NCBI RefSeq assembly: GCF_001954135.1
Contig: NZ_MBEQ01000085.1
Coordinates: 1-62,163, forward strand
Direction of reading: 5' to 3'
Source: Mycobacterium sp. GA-1841
Lineage (GTDB): Bacteria > Actinomycetota > Actinomycetes > Mycobacteriales > Mycobacteriaceae
DNA length: 62,163 nt
Shown here: positions 25,341 through 34,687 of the stretch, piece after piece
How the letters are laid out: every line of letters begins with the position of its first letter
How positions within the stretch are numbered: position 1 is the first letter of the stretch
Notes under the pieces: model-generated
The model's database searches: none
What the model was told of the DNA's origin: nothing
Seen by the model: the letters and a program-made list of their open reading frames with translations, nothing else
Program-made: the position numbers and the translations under genes

Positions 25341-25392
25341 CGGCGCCCCCTTCACCCCCAGCTTAACCAGCCGAGGACCCAGCCAACTCGGG

Positions 25393-25431
25393 CCGCCTGT
25401 GGATAACTTGTGGATAGTTTTCTACAGGCGG
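25393..25431 (-). terminator. accD4 terminator hairpin containing DnaA-box-like nonamers
   Basis: CCGCCTGTGGATAAC at 25393-25407 pairs with GTTTTCTACAGGCGG at 25417-25431 at 13 of 15 positions around a 9-nt loop. It lies about 80 nt beyond the accD4 stop, so it probably ends the fadD32-pks13-accD4 mRNA before the next gene. The hairpin contains TGTGGATAA (25398-25406), a perfect complement of the TTATCCACA DnaA box, and TGTGGATAG (25409-25417). Confidence 0.6.
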
Positions 25432-25510
25432 TGTGTCACCGGTGCTCAGCGCGCATGCAGATGAATTACACGCTTGTGAGTAAGACTGCGCGCTCGTCGG
25501 CTACCGCAAA

Positions 25511-27064
25511 CTACAGGGGCAGCAGGCCATGCTTGCGCTGCACCTTGGGGCCGTTCTGCTTGTCCCGCAACAACTTCAGGGACTTGCGCAGCAGCAACCG
25601 GGTCTCGTGCGGCTGGATCACGCCGTCGATGTAACCGCGCTCGGCCGCGATCCACGGCGTGGCCATGTTGTCGTTGTAGCCCTTGATGAAGTCGGCGCGG
25701 ATCTTCTGCACCTCGGGTGCGGTCGGATCCGGGAACCGCTTCACCAGCAGCTGGGCCGCACCCTCGGCACCGATCACCGCGATCCTGGCGGTCGGCCAGG
25801 CGTAGTTCAGGTCCGCGGTCAGCTGCTTGGAGCCCATCACCGCGTACCCGCCGCCGTAAGCCTTGCGGACGATGATGGTCACCTTCGGCACATCGGCCTC
25901 GACGATGGCGTTGAAGAACCGGCCACCGCGCTTGATGATGCCGCCCGTCTCCTCGGCCACACCAGGCATCGCGCCCGGCGTGTCGACCACGAAAACCAAA
26001 GGCAGGTTGTAGGAGTCGCAGAACCGGATGAAGCTGGCGGCCTTGTCCGAGGCCTCGTTGCCGATCGCACCCGACATGACCATCGGTTGGTTGGCCACGA
26101 CGCCGACCGGATGTCCGTCCACCCGGGCGAATGCCGTGATCAGCTCCGGTGAGCGCTGGTCGGCGATCTCGAACACGTCACCGTCGTCGAAGATGCGCAA
26201 CAGGATCTCGTGCATGTCGTACGCCGTGTTGTCGGCGTCCGGCACGATGGAATCCAGCTCCAGATCGTGCGGCGTGATCTCCGGCTCCAGGCCGGGGTTG
26301 ATGATCGGCGGATTGTCGAAGTGGTTCGACGGCAGGAAGCTCAGATAGTCCCGCACGTACTGGTACGCCGCGGCCTCCGACTCGACCACCTTGTGAATGT
26401 TGCCGCGCTGCGCCTGTACGTCGGCCCCGCCGAGCTCGTCGAAGGTGACGTCCTCGCCGGTGACGTCCTTGATCACGTCCGGGCCGGTGATGAACATGTA
26501 ACCCTGATCGCGCACGGCGACCAGCAGGTCGGTCTGGATCGGCGAATAGACCGCGCCGCCGGCACATTTGCCGAAGATCAGCGAGATCTCCGGGACCAGG
26601 CCGCGCAGCATCTCGTGCCGGCGACCGAGTTCGGCGTACCAGGCCAGAGAGGTGGCGGTGTCCTGGATGCGGGCGCCGGCCGAGTCGTTGATCCCGATGA
26701 TCGGGCAGCCGACCATCGCGACCCACTCCATCAGCTTGGCCACCTTGCGGCCGAACATCTCGCCGACCGAGCCCTGGAACACCGTCTGGTCGTGGCTGAA
26801 CACTCCGACCGGCCGCCCGTCGATGGTGCCGTGGCCGGTCACCACGCCGTCGCCGAAAAAGGCGTTCGGATCGCCCGGCGTCTTGGCCAGCGCACCGATC
26901 TCCAGGAAGCTGCCCGGATCCAACAGGGCGTGAATCCTGGCCCGGGCCGACGGAATGCCCTTCTTGTCGCGGCGGGCCTTGGCCTTCTCATCGCCCGGAT
27001 CGGCAGCGATCTCGAGCTTCTCGCGGAGCTCCGCCAGCAGCTCAGCGGTGGTCTTGTTCGTCAC
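25511..27064 (-). CDS. accD4: Acyl-CoA carboxylase beta subunit AccD4
   Basis: AccD4 is the carboxyltransferase subunit that, with AccA3, AccD5 and AccE, carboxylates long-chain acyl-CoA to the alpha-carboxy extender used by Pks13 for mycolic acid condensation. The 517-residue product has the N-terminal crotonase-like half with the oxyanion segment GINDSAGARIQD, and the C-terminal half with VVANQPMVMSGAI, VDTPGAMPGVAEE and YGGGYAVMGSKQL. The length matches the family. The GTG at 27064 overlaps the pks13 stop in GTGA, giving translational coupling in the order fadD32-pks13-accD4. Confidence 0.96.
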   Translation of the reverse strand: MTNKTTAELLAELREKLEIAADPGDEKAKARRDKKGIPSARARIHALLDPGSFLEIGALAKTPGDPNAFFGDGVVTGHGTIDGRPVGVFSHDQTVFQGSVGEMFGRKVAKLMEWVAMVGCPIIGINDSAGARIQDTATSLAWYAELGRRHEMLRGLVPEISLIFGKCAGGAVYSPIQTDLLVAVRDQGYMFITGPDVIKDVTGEDVTFDELGGADVQAQRGNIHKVVESEAAAYQYVRDYLSFLPSNHFDNPPIINPGLEPEITPHDLELDSIVPDADNTAYDMHEILLRIFDDGDVFEIADQRSPELITAFARVDGHPVGVVANQPMVMSGAIGNEASDKAASFIRFCDSYNLPLVFVVDTPGAMPGVAEETGGIIKRGGRFFNAIVEADVPKVTIIVRKAYGGGYAVMGSKQLTADLNYAWPTARIAVIGAEGAAQLLVKRFPDPTAPEVQKIRADFIKGYNDNMATPWIAAERGYIDGVIQPHETRLLLRKSLKLLRDKQNGPKVQRKHGLLPL

Positions 27065-30000
27065 TTGCTCTCGCTCTCCGCAGTCGACATTGTCGCTTCG
27101 CTCTGGATACGGCCGATCGCCTCACTCAGGTGGGCACCGACCTTGGCAATGTACGGCTCGTCGATGGCCTGGATGTGCTCGCCCCCGATGTGCACGACCT
27201 CCAGGTCCGAGGCGTAGTCACCCCAGCCGCCATCGGGCTTGCGGGTGGCGTATGCGGGCTCGAAGACGATCGCGTCATCGTGGTAGCGGTCGGCCATGTA
27301 GAGCGTGACGTGCCCGTCGTACGGCTGGATCTCGATGGTGTCCAGCGCCCGGTTGTCCAGGTAGGACGTGCGCTGATGCTCGATGATCCCGCCCGGGATC
27401 TGCACGCCGCTCTGCGCGACGACCTCGAGCACGAACTTCACCTGGCCCTCGTCGTCGAGCTTCTCCAGCTCCTCGTAGGGGATCTCGGGCACCTCGACGT
27501 TGAACGTGCGCTCGGCGAACCGCGCGTAACGGTCCCAGCGCGCCCGCATTCCGGCCTGGCTCTGGTCGATCGGCTCACCAGGACGCACGCAGTCGATCAG
27601 TCCGACGAAGCGGACATCGGCGCCGGCCTGCTTCAGCCCGATCGCACAGGCGTAGGCCAGCGCCCCACCCAGCGACCAGCCGGCCAGGATGAACGGCCCC
27701 TTGTGCATCTCCAGCAGCTTGGGCACGTACTCGGCCGCGCGCTCCTCGATCGATCCCTCGACCCGCTCGATGCCGTACACCGGGGTGTCTGCCGGGAGTC
27801 GCTTCATCAACGGTTCGTAGACGACCGTGGATCCACCGGCGGGATGGAACACGAAGACCGGGACCTGGGGACCCCCGTCTTTCGGCGCCCGCAAGGTACG
27901 GACGAATCCGTCCACCACACCCTCTTCGAGCTGATCGCGCACGATCGTGGACAGCTCTTCGATGGTCTTGGCCGCACGGACCTGATCGACCGTCACGGTG
28001 CCCTCAGCCCTCTCGGAGAGCCGCTCGGACAGCTTCGTCGCCGTCTCGACATCGACGAAGGGCAGCTCGTTGAAGATGCCGCCCGGCGACTTTCCGGTGA
28101 CGATCGCCCAGGTGGCGAAGGTGACCCGCTCGGCAGCATCACGCGGAGGCACGTCGGCGCCCAGCGCCTCGGTGACCGCCTCCTGGGTGAGCACCTTGGC
28201 CGCGGCCGCCGCTGCGGTGGCCTTGCTGGGACCGGACGGACCGGACGGATCCGACGGCGGCGGCGGAACTGCCGGGCCACTCGGATCAGTGGGCGGCGGT
28301 GGGATTTCCAGACCCTCGGTGACATCGGTGGCCTCGGCAGGCTGACCGTCCGTGTGCCCCAACGGATGTCCCGCCTCGGGACCATTCCCCGTCGCTCCGC
28401 TCGCCTCCGCCAGCTTTGCCTCCAGCTCGGCGACCGTCGAGGCACCTCCCAACAGCTCGGACTGCTCGGCCGCGATCTCCTCGGCCGTCTTGCCCTTCTG
28501 GGACTCGGCGATCTGATCGACCTCGTCGCGGTGCTCGATCGCGTACTTGATGAGCTCTTCGACGTTGTACAGGTTGGCGTCGCGGACCGCGGTCAGCTGG
28601 ATCGGCGGCAGGTCGAAGTCGTACTCGACGCGGTTCTTGATTCGCACCGCCATCAGGGAATCCAGGCCCAGCTCGATCAGCGGCACCTCCCACGGCAGGT
28701 CCTCGGGCTCGTAACCCATGGCCGCACCGACGATGGTGCCCAGCCGCTGTCCGATGGTCTCACCGGAATCCGGCGACCACTTCTCGAAGCCGGCGCCCAT
28801 GCCGGCGCCCTTGGTGAGGTTGTCGGACAAAATCTCTGCGTCATCGTCCGGTTCCGGCTCGGCCAGGGCCGGCGCGGCCGAAACCTGCTCGGCGACAACA
28901 CCGGCGCCCACCGCGGCCGGCAAGGCCGTGGCCGCACCACCACGTGTCACGATCGCGTCGTAGACCAGGGTGAAGCTCTCATCGATCCGGGCGTGCACCT
29001 GCACCGAGGCGCCGCCCGGGTGCCGGGTCAGCGTGGTGACCAGCCGCGACCCTTGGGCCGGCACCGCGCGCTGCTCGGACGCCGTCAGCTTGGCATCCGG
29101 AAGCACCTGCGCGGCGGCAGCTTTCACCAGGGCAGCCAGATCGGCATCCTTGCCCACGTACTCCCAGACGTGCTTGCCGTCCGGCGTCGCGACGTGGTTG
29201 CCGGGCATGACGGCCGAGCTGTCACCGGTGAAGTGGGCCTCCAGCCAGTGCGGCTTGCGCTTGAACTTCGTCGGCGGGATGTCGGCGAAGTCCAGCGCAC
29301 CGGCCAGGCCGGTCGAGCGACGCGGGAACAACGTCCGGAAGTCCAGGTCATGGCCGTGCACGAACAGGTGCGCCATGGCCGTGACCATCGAGGTGACCTC
29401 GTCCTGCTTGCGGGCCAGGGTGGGGATCAGCTGTGCATCATGAAGACCTGCGGCAGCCGTCGTCAGCCCAACCTGCATGAGCGCCACCGGGTTCGGCGCC
29501 AGTTCCAGGAACGTGGTGTGACCGTTGTCCACCGCGTTGCGGATGCCGTGGGTGAAGTAGACGCTGTGGCGCAGCCCCTTCTTCCAGTACTCGACATCGT
29601 GGATCGGCTCGGCGCCGGCCCGGATCAGCTTGCCCTCGTGCACGGTGGAGAAGTACGCCGTCTGCAGCGGATGCGCTTCGATGCCTTGGATTTCCGCGGA
29701 CAGCTCACCGAGCAGCGGGTCCATCTGCTGGGTGTGGCTGGCGCCCTTGGTCTGCAGCTTGCGGGCGAACTTGCCCTCGGATTCCGCCCGGGCGATGATC
29801 GCGTCGATCTGCTCGGGCGGGCCACCGATCACGGTCTGGGTCGGGGCGGCGTACACGCACACCTCGAGGCCCGGGTAGTCGGCGAACACGGTCTTGATCT
29901 CGTCGGCCGAGTACTCGACCAGCGCCATCAGCCGGATGTACTCACCGAACAGCATCGCCTCGCCCTCACCCATCAGGTGGGCGCGCGAGCAGATGGTGCG

Positions 30001-32511
30001 GGTGGCATCGGCCAGCGACAGGCCGCCGGAGAAGTAGGCCGCGGCCGCCTCACCGAGCGACTGACCCACGACCGCACCAGGTTTGGCGCCATGGTGCTTG
30101 AGCAGTTCACCGAGGGCGACCTGGATGGCGAAGATCACCGTCTGGACCACTTCGATGGGGTATTCGCAGGTCTCGTTGGTGTAGTCGATCGCGTCGTCGA
30201 GGATCAGCTCGACGATCGAGTAGCCGCGCTCGTCCTGGATGTAGGCGTCGACCTTGTTGATCCACTCCGCGAACACCGGCTCGCGCAGGTACAGGTCCTT
30301 GCCCATCTTGCGGTGCTGGGCACCGAAACCGGCCAGCACCCACACCGGCCCGTTGGTCACCGGGCCGTCCGAGGAGATCACGCTCGGATGCTGCTTGCCC
30401 TCGGCCACGGCTCGCAGACCCTTGACCGCCTCGTCGTGGTCGTGGGCCAGCACCACGGCACGCGAACGGCCGTGGTTGCGGCGCGACAGCGAGCGCCCGA
30501 TGGATTCCAGCGATGACGCCCGGCCCTGCTCGCTGTCGATCCAGTCGGCCAGCTCGGCCGCGGCGGCCTTCTTGCGCGAGCTCAGGAATGCCGAGATGGC
30601 CAGCGGCACAACCTTCTTGACGGGGTTATCCGCCTCGGACGCGGCCAGCTCCGCACGGGCCGCCTCGATCAGGCGCTTGGCCTCATCGGTCAGCTCCGGG
30701 AGCTCATGGTTCGCTTCGTCGTAGGCGGGGTACTCGTCCGCTTCCGGCTCGTCATGGATGAACTCGCCATACTCGTCCATCCGAACCCCACCGACGTAGA
30801 CGGCGTCCGCATCGTCGGAGGCCGACTTGTCCTCGGACACTTCGGGTTCTGGTTCGGGCTCGACCAGATCAGAGGCCAGCACCTCGCGCAGCACCAGGTG
30901 CGCGTTGGCCCCGCCGAAGCCGAAGCCGGACACACCGGTGATGGCGTGGCCGCTGTAGCGCGGCCAGTCCGAGACGGTGTCGTTGACCTTGAGGTGCTCC
31001 TTGTCGAAGTCGATGTACGGGTTGGGCCCCGCGTAGTTGATCGACGGCGGCAGCTTGCCGTGCTGCAGCGACAGCGCCATCTTGGCCAGGCTGGCCGCGC
31101 CGGCTGCCGATTCCAGATGGCCCACATTGGATTTCACGGCACCCAGCAGGGCGGGCTTGTCCGCGTCGCGCCCGCGGCCGACCACCCGGCCCAGCGCGTC
31201 GGCCTCGATCGGGTCACCCAGGATGGTTCCGGTGCCGTGTGCCTCGATGTAGTCGACGGACCGCGGGTTGATCCCGGCATCCTTGTAAGCCTTGCGCAGC
31301 ACCGCTTCCTGCGCATCGGGGTTCGGGGCGAGCAGGCCGTTGGACCGGCCGTCGTGGTTGACCGCGCTACCGGCGATGACGGCCAGGATCTGGTCCCCGT
31401 CGCGGCGGGCGTCGGACACCCGCTTGAGCACCAGCATGCCGCCGCCCTCGGAGCGGGCGTAGCCGTCGGCGTCCGAGGAGAACGACTTGATCCGGCCATC
31501 GGGGGCCAGCACGCCGCCGACCTCGTCGAAGCCCACCGTCACCAGCGGGGTGACCAACGCGTTGACGCCACCGACCACCGCGACATCGGCCTCACCCGAG
31601 CGCAGTGCCTGCACGCCCTGATGGGTGGCCACCAGCGAGCTGGAGCAGGCCGTGTCCACGGCCACCGACGGGCCGCGGAAGTCGTAGAAGTAGGACACCC
31701 GGTTGGCGATGATCGAGCTCGCGGTACCGGTGATGGCATAGGGGTGGGCGATCGACGGATCGCTCATGGCCAGGAAGCTGTAGTCGTTGGTGGAGCTGCC
31801 GATGTACACCCCGACGCTGGTGCCACGCAGGCTGGACGCCGGGATCCGGGCGTGCTCCAACGCCTCCCAGGTCAGCTCCAGGGCCATCCGCTGCTGCGGG
31901 TCGATGTTGTCGGCTTCCATCTTCGACAGCGCGAAGAACTCGGAGTCGAAACCCTTGATGTCGGACAGGTAGCCACCGCGGGTCCGGGCCTTGGCCACCC
32001 GTTCGGCGATCCGCGGCTCGTCGAGGAACTCTTCCCACCGTCCCTCGGGCAGGTCGGTGATGCAGTCCTTGCCGGCCAGCAGGGCTTCCCACATCTGGTC
32101 CGGGGTGTTCAGGTCGCCCGGGAACCGGGTGGCCACACCGACAATCGCAATGTCCTCGACATCACGTTCCCGCGACCAGTCCTCGTCGCCGGTGTCCTCG
32201 GGTTCGGGCTCGCCCTCGATGATCACCGTGGCCAACGATTCGATGGTCGGATGCCGGAACAGCACGGTGGCCGTCAGCGTCACCCCGGTGAGATCCTCGA
32301 TGTCGCTGGCCATGGCCACCGCGTCCCGCGAGGACAGGCCCAGCTCGATCAGCGGCGTGGATTCGTCGATCGCGTCCGGCGACTGCCCGGTGGCGTTCGC
32401 CACCGCCTTGCGCAGCCACTCCCGCATCTCCGTGACCGTCAGGTCGGGGCGCGACGCCGGCACCCCGGTGCCTTCTTCTGGAAGATTCGAATTGCTTTGG
32501 GTGTCATCCAT
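27061..32511 (-). CDS. pks13: Polyketide synthase Pks13 (mycolate condensase)
   Basis: Pks13 joins the meromycoloyl chain from FadD32 to the carboxyacyl-CoA from AccD4 and releases alpha-alkyl beta-ketoacyl trehalose. The 1816-residue product keeps the unique order ACP-KS-AT-ACP-TE: N-terminal ACP serine S61 (GLSSRDAV), KS C289 (VDTACSSSL) with H425 and H465, AT S818 (GQSLGEAAA), second ACP S1285 (GLDSLMAV) and thioesterase S1613 (GWSLGGALA) with D1640 and H1779 (GGEHIQAID). A Pro/Ser/Gly linker (PPPPTDPSGPAVPPPPSD) covers about 1404-1428. The ATG at 32511 has GAAGGTGA about 9 nt upstream; a TTG at 32517 is less likely. It is about 80 residues longer than M. tuberculosis Pks13, mostly in linkers. 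Confidence 0.97.
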   Translation of the reverse strand: MDDTQSNSNLPEEGTGVPASRPDLTVTEMREWLRKAVANATGQSPDAIDESTPLIELGLSSRDAVAMASDIEDLTGVTLTATVLFRHPTIESLATVIIEGEPEPEDTGDEDWSRERDVEDIAIVGVATRFPGDLNTPDQMWEALLAGKDCITDLPEGRWEEFLDEPRIAERVAKARTRGGYLSDIKGFDSEFFALSKMEADNIDPQQRMALELTWEALEHARIPASSLRGTSVGVYIGSSTNDYSFLAMSDPSIAHPYAITGTASSIIANRVSYFYDFRGPSVAVDTACSSSLVATHQGVQALRSGEADVAVVGGVNALVTPLVTVGFDEVGGVLAPDGRIKSFSSDADGYARSEGGGMLVLKRVSDARRDGDQILAVIAGSAVNHDGRSNGLLAPNPDAQEAVLRKAYKDAGINPRSVDYIEAHGTGTILGDPIEADALGRVVGRGRDADKPALLGAVKSNVGHLESAAGAASLAKMALSLQHGKLPPSINYAGPNPYIDFDKEHLKVNDTVSDWPRYSGHAITGVSGFGFGGANAHLVLREVLASDLVEPEPEPEVSEDKSASDDADAVYVGGVRMDEYGEFIHDEPEADEYPAYDEANHELPELTDEAKRLIEAARAELAASEADNPVKKVVPLAISAFLSSRKKAAAAELADWIDSEQGRASSLESIGRSLSRRNHGRSRAVVLAHDHDEAVKGLRAVAEGKQHPSVISSDGPVTNGPVWVLAGFGAQHRKMGKDLYLREPVFAEWINKVDAYIQDERGYSIVELILDDAIDYTNETCEYPIEVVQTVIFAIQVALGELLKHHGAKPGAVVGQSLGEAAAAYFSGGLSLADATRTICSRAHLMGEGEAMLFGEYIRLMALVEYSADEIKTVFADYPGLEVCVYAAPTQTVIGGPPEQIDAIIARAESEGKFARKLQTKGASHTQQMDPLLGELSAEIQGIEAHPLQTAYFSTVHEGKLIRAGAEPIHDVEYWKKGLRHSVYFTHGIRNAVDNGHTTFLELAPNPVALMQVGLTTAAAGLHDAQLIPTLARKQDEVTSMVTAMAHLFVHGHDLDFRTLFPRRSTGLAGALDFADIPPTKFKRKPHWLEAHFTGDSSAVMPGNHVATPDGKHVWEYVGKDADLAALVKAAAAQVLPDAKLTASEQRAVPAQGSRLVTTLTRHPGGASVQVHARIDESFTLVYDAIVTRGGAATALPAAVGAGVVAEQVSAAPALAEPEPDDDAEILSDNLTKGAGMGAGFEKWSPDSGETIGQRLGTIVGAAMGYEPEDLPWEVPLIELGLDSLMAVRIKNRVEYDFDLPPIQLTAVRDANLYNVEELIKYAIEHRDEVDQIAESQKGKTAEEIAAEQSELLGGASTVAELEAKLAEASGATGNGPEAGHPLGHTDGQPAEATDVTEGLEIPPPPTDPSGPAVPPPPSDPSGPSGPSKATAAAAAAKVLTQEAVTEALGADVPPRDAAERVTFATWAIVTGKSPGGIFNELPFVDVETATKLSERLSERAEGTVTVDQVRAAKTIEELSTIVRDQLEEGVVDGFVRTLRAPKDGGPQVPVFVFHPAGGSTVVYEPLMKRLPADTPVYGIERVEGSIEERAAEYVPKLLEMHKGPFILAGWSLGGALAYACAIGLKQAGADVRFVGLIDCVRPGEPIDQSQAGMRARWDRYARFAERTFNVEVPEIPYEELEKLDDEGQVKFVLEVVAQSGVQIPGGIIEHQRTSYLDNRALDTIEIQPYDGHVTLYMADRYHDDAIVFEPAYATRKPDGGWGDYASDLEVVHIGGEHIQAIDEPYIAKVGAHLSEAIGRIQSEATMSTAESESK

Positions 32512-32565
32512 GTTCAAGTCACCTTCGTCGTGCAGGGGCGCCGGGCAGCGGATGCCTGGTGGAGC

Positions 32566-34455
32566 TCAGTCGGTCTCGTCGGGGAAATCGTTGGCGATCT
32601 TGCCGCTGCGCAGTGACCCGTCCAGATAAGCCGAGCGGCAGGCCCGCCGGCCGATCTTGCCGCTGGAGGTGCGCGGGATGGCGCCGGCCGCGGTCAGCAG
32701 CACATCGCGCACCGTGACGCCGTGGCGTACGGCGATCGCGGCCCGGATGTCGTCGGTGATCGGGCCGACCTCAAGTTTGTGTGAGCCGGGTGCCCGCTCG
32801 GCGACGATGACCAACTGCTCGGAGGTGTCGTCGTCATCGCGGTGCAGGCCGGCGTGGGCATTCTCGAAGACCTCGTCGGGCAGCTGGTTGGCCGGCACCG
32901 AGAAGGCCGCGACGTATCCGGTGCGCAGCGCCTTGCTGGCTTCCTGGGCCGAGTACTCGAGGTCCTGCGGGTAGTGGTTGCGACCGTCGATGATCACCAG
33001 GTCCTTGACGCGGCCGGTGATGTACAGATCGCCCTCGAAGAAGGCGCCGTAGTCGCCGGTGCGGACCCAGGTCGCGTCGTCGTCGGCGCCTTCGGCGTGC
33101 GACGGGCTGGTACGCGACTTGAGGGTGTTCTGAAAGACTTCGGCAGACGCTTCCGATTTGCCCCAGTAGCCGGTGCCCATGTTCTGGCCACTGATCCAGA
33201 TCTCGCCGACCTGGCCGTCGGGCAGCTCGGTCGCACTCTCGGCGTCGACGATCACGGCCCACTCGGAGACGCCGACCCGGCCGGCCGAGGCCTGCGCGAC
33301 CGCCTTGGGCGAGTCACCGTCCACCTCGACGATCCGACCGGTGTTCAGCGCGTCACGGTCGACGTAGATGATCTTGGGCTCTTCGGCGGCCGGCGTGGTC
33401 GACACCATCAGCGTGGCCTCGGCCAGGCCGTAGGACGGCTTGATCGCCTTGGGCGGGAAGCCGAACGGGTTGAACGCCTCGTTGAACCGGCGCACGGTGG
33501 CCGCCGAGATCGGCTCGCTGCCGTTGAGGACCGCCTTGACGTTGGACAGATCGAGCGGCGCTCCGTCTTTCGGGACACCGCGAGCGGCGGCATGGTCGAA
33601 CGCGAAGTTGGGAGCCACCGAGATGACGCCGCCGGTGTCGCCCTCCTTGCGGGCCATCTCGCGGATCCAGCGCTCGGGACGGCGCACGAAGGCGGCCGGG
33701 GTCATGAACGTGAAGTAGTGACCGATCATCGGGGCGATCAGCGCGGTGACCAGACCCATGTCGTGGAAGAACGGCAGCCAGGACAGACCGCGGTCGCCCT
33801 CCTCGCCTTCGAGCGCCTCGACGATCTGCACGATGTTGGTGGCCATGTTCAGGTGGGTGATCTGCACACCGGTCGGGATGCGGGTCGAGCCCGAGGTGTA
33901 CTGCAGGTACGCGATGGTGGTCTCGTCGGGACCTTCCGGATGTGCCCAGGTGGCGGCGACGTCGTCGGGCACCGCATCCACCGCGATGACGCGGGGGCGC
34001 TGGTTGGCCGGACGGCTGCGGAAGAACTTGCGGACGCCCTCCGCGGCGTCGGTGGTGGTCAGCACCGCCGACGGATGGCAGTTGTCCAGCACCGCGTGCA
34101 GGCGGCCGACGTGTCCGGGCTCGGACGGGTCGAACAGCGGCACCGCGATACGGCCCGCGTAGAGGGCGCCGAAGAAGGCGACGAGGTAATCGAGGTTCTG
34201 CGGGCACAGGATGGCGACGCGATCACCCTCCTGGGTGACCTGCTGAAGCCGGGCGGCGACCGCCTTGTTGCGGGCGCTGAACTGCGACCACGTCAGATCG
34301 CGGGCAATGCCGTCGCGTTCGGTCGAGAAGTCCAGGAAGCGGTACGCCAGCTTGTCGCCACGAACCCTGGCCCAACGCTCGACGTGCTCGACGATGCTGG
34401 CGCCGTCCGGGAACTTGATCTGACCGTCCTTGATGAACGGATTGATGAACGCCAT
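32566..34455 (-). CDS. fadD32: Long-chain fatty acyl-AMP ligase FadD32
   Basis: FadD32 activates meromycolic acid as acyl-AMP and loads it onto the N-terminal ACP of Pks13. The 629-residue product has the adenylation motifs YLQYTSGSTRIPTGV (about 185-199), SWLPFFHDMGL, the KPSYGLAEATLM segment and the TGDYGAFFEGDLYITGR hinge region, and ends with the lysine-containing RTSSGKIGRRACR. The FAAL-type insertion after the fifth motif is present, in line with acyl-AMP rather than acyl-CoA formation. The ATG at 34455 has AGGAGAG upstream. The pks13 start lies 54 nt after its stop, so all three genes of the condensation pathway form one operon. Confidence 0.97.
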   Translation of the reverse strand: MAFINPFIKDGQIKFPDGASIVEHVERWARVRGDKLAYRFLDFSTERDGIARDLTWSQFSARNKAVAARLQQVTQEGDRVAILCPQNLDYLVAFFGALYAGRIAVPLFDPSEPGHVGRLHAVLDNCHPSAVLTTTDAAEGVRKFFRSRPANQRPRVIAVDAVPDDVAATWAHPEGPDETTIAYLQYTSGSTRIPTGVQITHLNMATNIVQIVEALEGEEGDRGLSWLPFFHDMGLVTALIAPMIGHYFTFMTPAAFVRRPERWIREMARKEGDTGGVISVAPNFAFDHAAARGVPKDGAPLDLSNVKAVLNGSEPISAATVRRFNEAFNPFGFPPKAIKPSYGLAEATLMVSTTPAAEEPKIIYVDRDALNTGRIVEVDGDSPKAVAQASAGRVGVSEWAVIVDAESATELPDGQVGEIWISGQNMGTGYWGKSEASAEVFQNTLKSRTSPSHAEGADDDATWVRTGDYGAFFEGDLYITGRVKDLVIIDGRNHYPQDLEYSAQEASKALRTGYVAAFSVPANQLPDEVFENAHAGLHRDDDDTSEQLVIVAERAPGSHKLEVGPITDDIRAAIAVRHGVTVRDVLLTAAGAIPRTSSGKIGRRACRSAYLDGSLRSGKIANDFPDETD

Positions 34456-34648
34456 TTAACTCTCCTGTCAGAGCCGTACTCGTCGCGTTGTCGCACGTCA
34501 CTGGCGGTGCGTCGCAGCCACTGAGCGGGCCGGTACGTACCCAAACCCGGACGATCGTACCGGGCGCGCTCCGGACCCACGGATCACCTGATGAATCCAT
34601 ACAACCCGCAACGAACGCGTAAAGCTCTTATTTTTCTCTTAATGTTAG

Positions 34649-34665
34649 GGGACCGTGATGGTCCC
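34649..34665 (-). terminator. Candidate culp6 terminator
   Basis: GGGACC at 34649-34654 pairs perfectly with GGTCCC at 34660-34665 around a 5-nt loop, 23 nt beyond the culp6 stop. On the transcribed strand an AT-rich stretch follows. The stem is only 6 bp, so this is a modest call. The rest of 34456-34687 holds the fadD32 promoter, which was not resolved. Confidence 0.4.
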
Positions 34666-34687
34666 GACCAAATCCGGCGCGCCCTAA

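Noticed and set aside
25398..25417. Origin of replication at the DnaA-like boxes
   Set aside because: Only two boxes, inside a terminator hairpin, and no dnaA, dnaN or AT-rich unwinding element nearby.
27130..30516. Plus-strand open frame of 1128 codons antisense to pks13
   Set aside because: It lies wholly opposite Pks13, has His/Arg/Asp/Gly-rich composition and no motif. It is a GC-driven shadow frame.
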